From assembly GCF_000275845.1 (NCBI RefSeq), contig NW_006766892.1, positions 940,098-950,433 of the forward strand: a DNA stretch of 10,336 nucleotides, written 5' to 3'. Below are positions 10,005 to 10,336 of this stretch, in pieces. The notes beneath the pieces were generated by a model that searched no databases, had not been told where the DNA came from, and saw nothing but the letters and a program-made list of their open reading frames with translations. The DNA is from Dichomitus squalens LYAD-421 SS1 (taxonomy: Eukaryota > Basidiomycota > Agaricomycetes > Polyporales > Polyporaceae). Made by a program: the position numbers and the translations under genes. Positions within the stretch are counted from its first letter, which is position 1. Every line of letters begins with the position of its first letter.

Positions 10005-10336
10005 TGTTGAACCCGGGGGGCGAAGGCCTCTCCCATGGGTGGCAACGACAGCGGATAGCCTGCAACTCACCTAGAAGGATTGTTGGTTGTAAGAGGCTTG
10101 TTAGAGCGATGAGAGGAGATGTTCGAGTGAACTGAACTGTAGATTGGGGGTACAGAGGTCCCCTATATATACTACTGTACATCTGTGGCTACGTAGTACT
10201 ATACAGTACATTCCCAGGATGCACAGTCGCACAGAGAAGCAGTGCGTACACAGCGAAGCTGTGTGTGTACCACATGAGTAGTACAGCCTCGGTTATTGCA
10301 GTAACCGGCTGTGCCGTTCCATATCTTGTGACGGCT
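10005..10336 (-). mobile_element. Second copy of the same LTR, inverted and cut by the window edge
   Basis: Reading the minus strand, this matches 80-412 of the left LTR over its whole visible length: 332 aligned bases with four substitutions, all transitions (left-copy positions 254, 296, 337 and 380), and one fewer C in a run (six against seven, 396-402). It ends in GTTCAACA at 10005 (minus-strand sense). About 38 bases at the LTR start lie beyond the window. Whether it belongs to a full element extending to the right or is a solo LTR cannot be told here. Two of the four differences are at CpG in the left copy, which fits decay of methylated cytosine. Confidence 0.85.
10164..10171 (-). promoter_or_regulatory. 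TATA-like box of the right LTR
   Basis: The TATATATA of the left LTR is kept at the equivalent place. Transcription from it would run leftwards out of the LTR toward 10005 and then into the region downstream of, and antisense to, the KDZ gene. Positional inference only. Confidence 0.4.

Noticed and set aside
42..10336. The two inverted LTRs as terminal inverted repeats of a giant DNA transposon
   Set aside because: The repeat has TG...CA ends, a polypurine tract on its outer side and a TATA-like box, all of which fit an LTR; the outer sides, not the inner side, carry the element-body signals.

Overview
The window looks like a transposon-rich stretch of a mushroom-type fungal genome (Basidiomycota, probably Agaricomycetes). 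Three things point there: many very short GT-AG introns (48-100 nt), a Kyakuja-Dileera-Zisupton (KDZ) transposase with its CxC2-type cysteine cluster, and a divergent uncharacterised gene of a kind I recall from agaricomycete genomes. No bacterial operons, rRNA, tRNA or CRISPR arrays were seen.

Layout: positions 1-41 are the last bases of a retroelement body, ending in a polypurine tract. They are followed by a complete 371-bp LTR (42-412, TGTTGAAC...GTTCAACA) on the + strand. A seven-exon gene on the minus strand (3280 down to 509) encodes an intact 800-residue protein of unknown function. It has an AT-hook-like basic motif and a long Pro/Thr/Ser/Ala-rich linker. A 1.6-kb region (3281-4855) without a convincing gene separates it from the divergent ten-exon KDZ gene (4856-8660, +). 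That gene's ten exons join in one frame of 1,100 codons apart from two in-frame stops (6249-6251 and 8373-8375), so it is called a pseudogene. Positions 8661-10004 hold nothing recognisable. From 10005 to the window end lies a second copy of the same LTR in opposite orientation, cut off by the window edge; it is 98.8% identical over 332 aligned bases (4 transitions plus one 1-base homopolymer difference).

Interpretation: a KDZ-related locus (transposase plus a divergent partner gene) lies between two tail-to-tail LTRs. The KDZ copy cannot make full-length transposase from this sequence, while the partner frame has stayed open. The left LTR, if an active promoter, would transcribe antisense to the partner gene, and the right LTR antisense to the 3' end of the KDZ gene. 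The boundaries of the KDZ element (terminal inverted repeats, target-site duplication) could not be located by eye.
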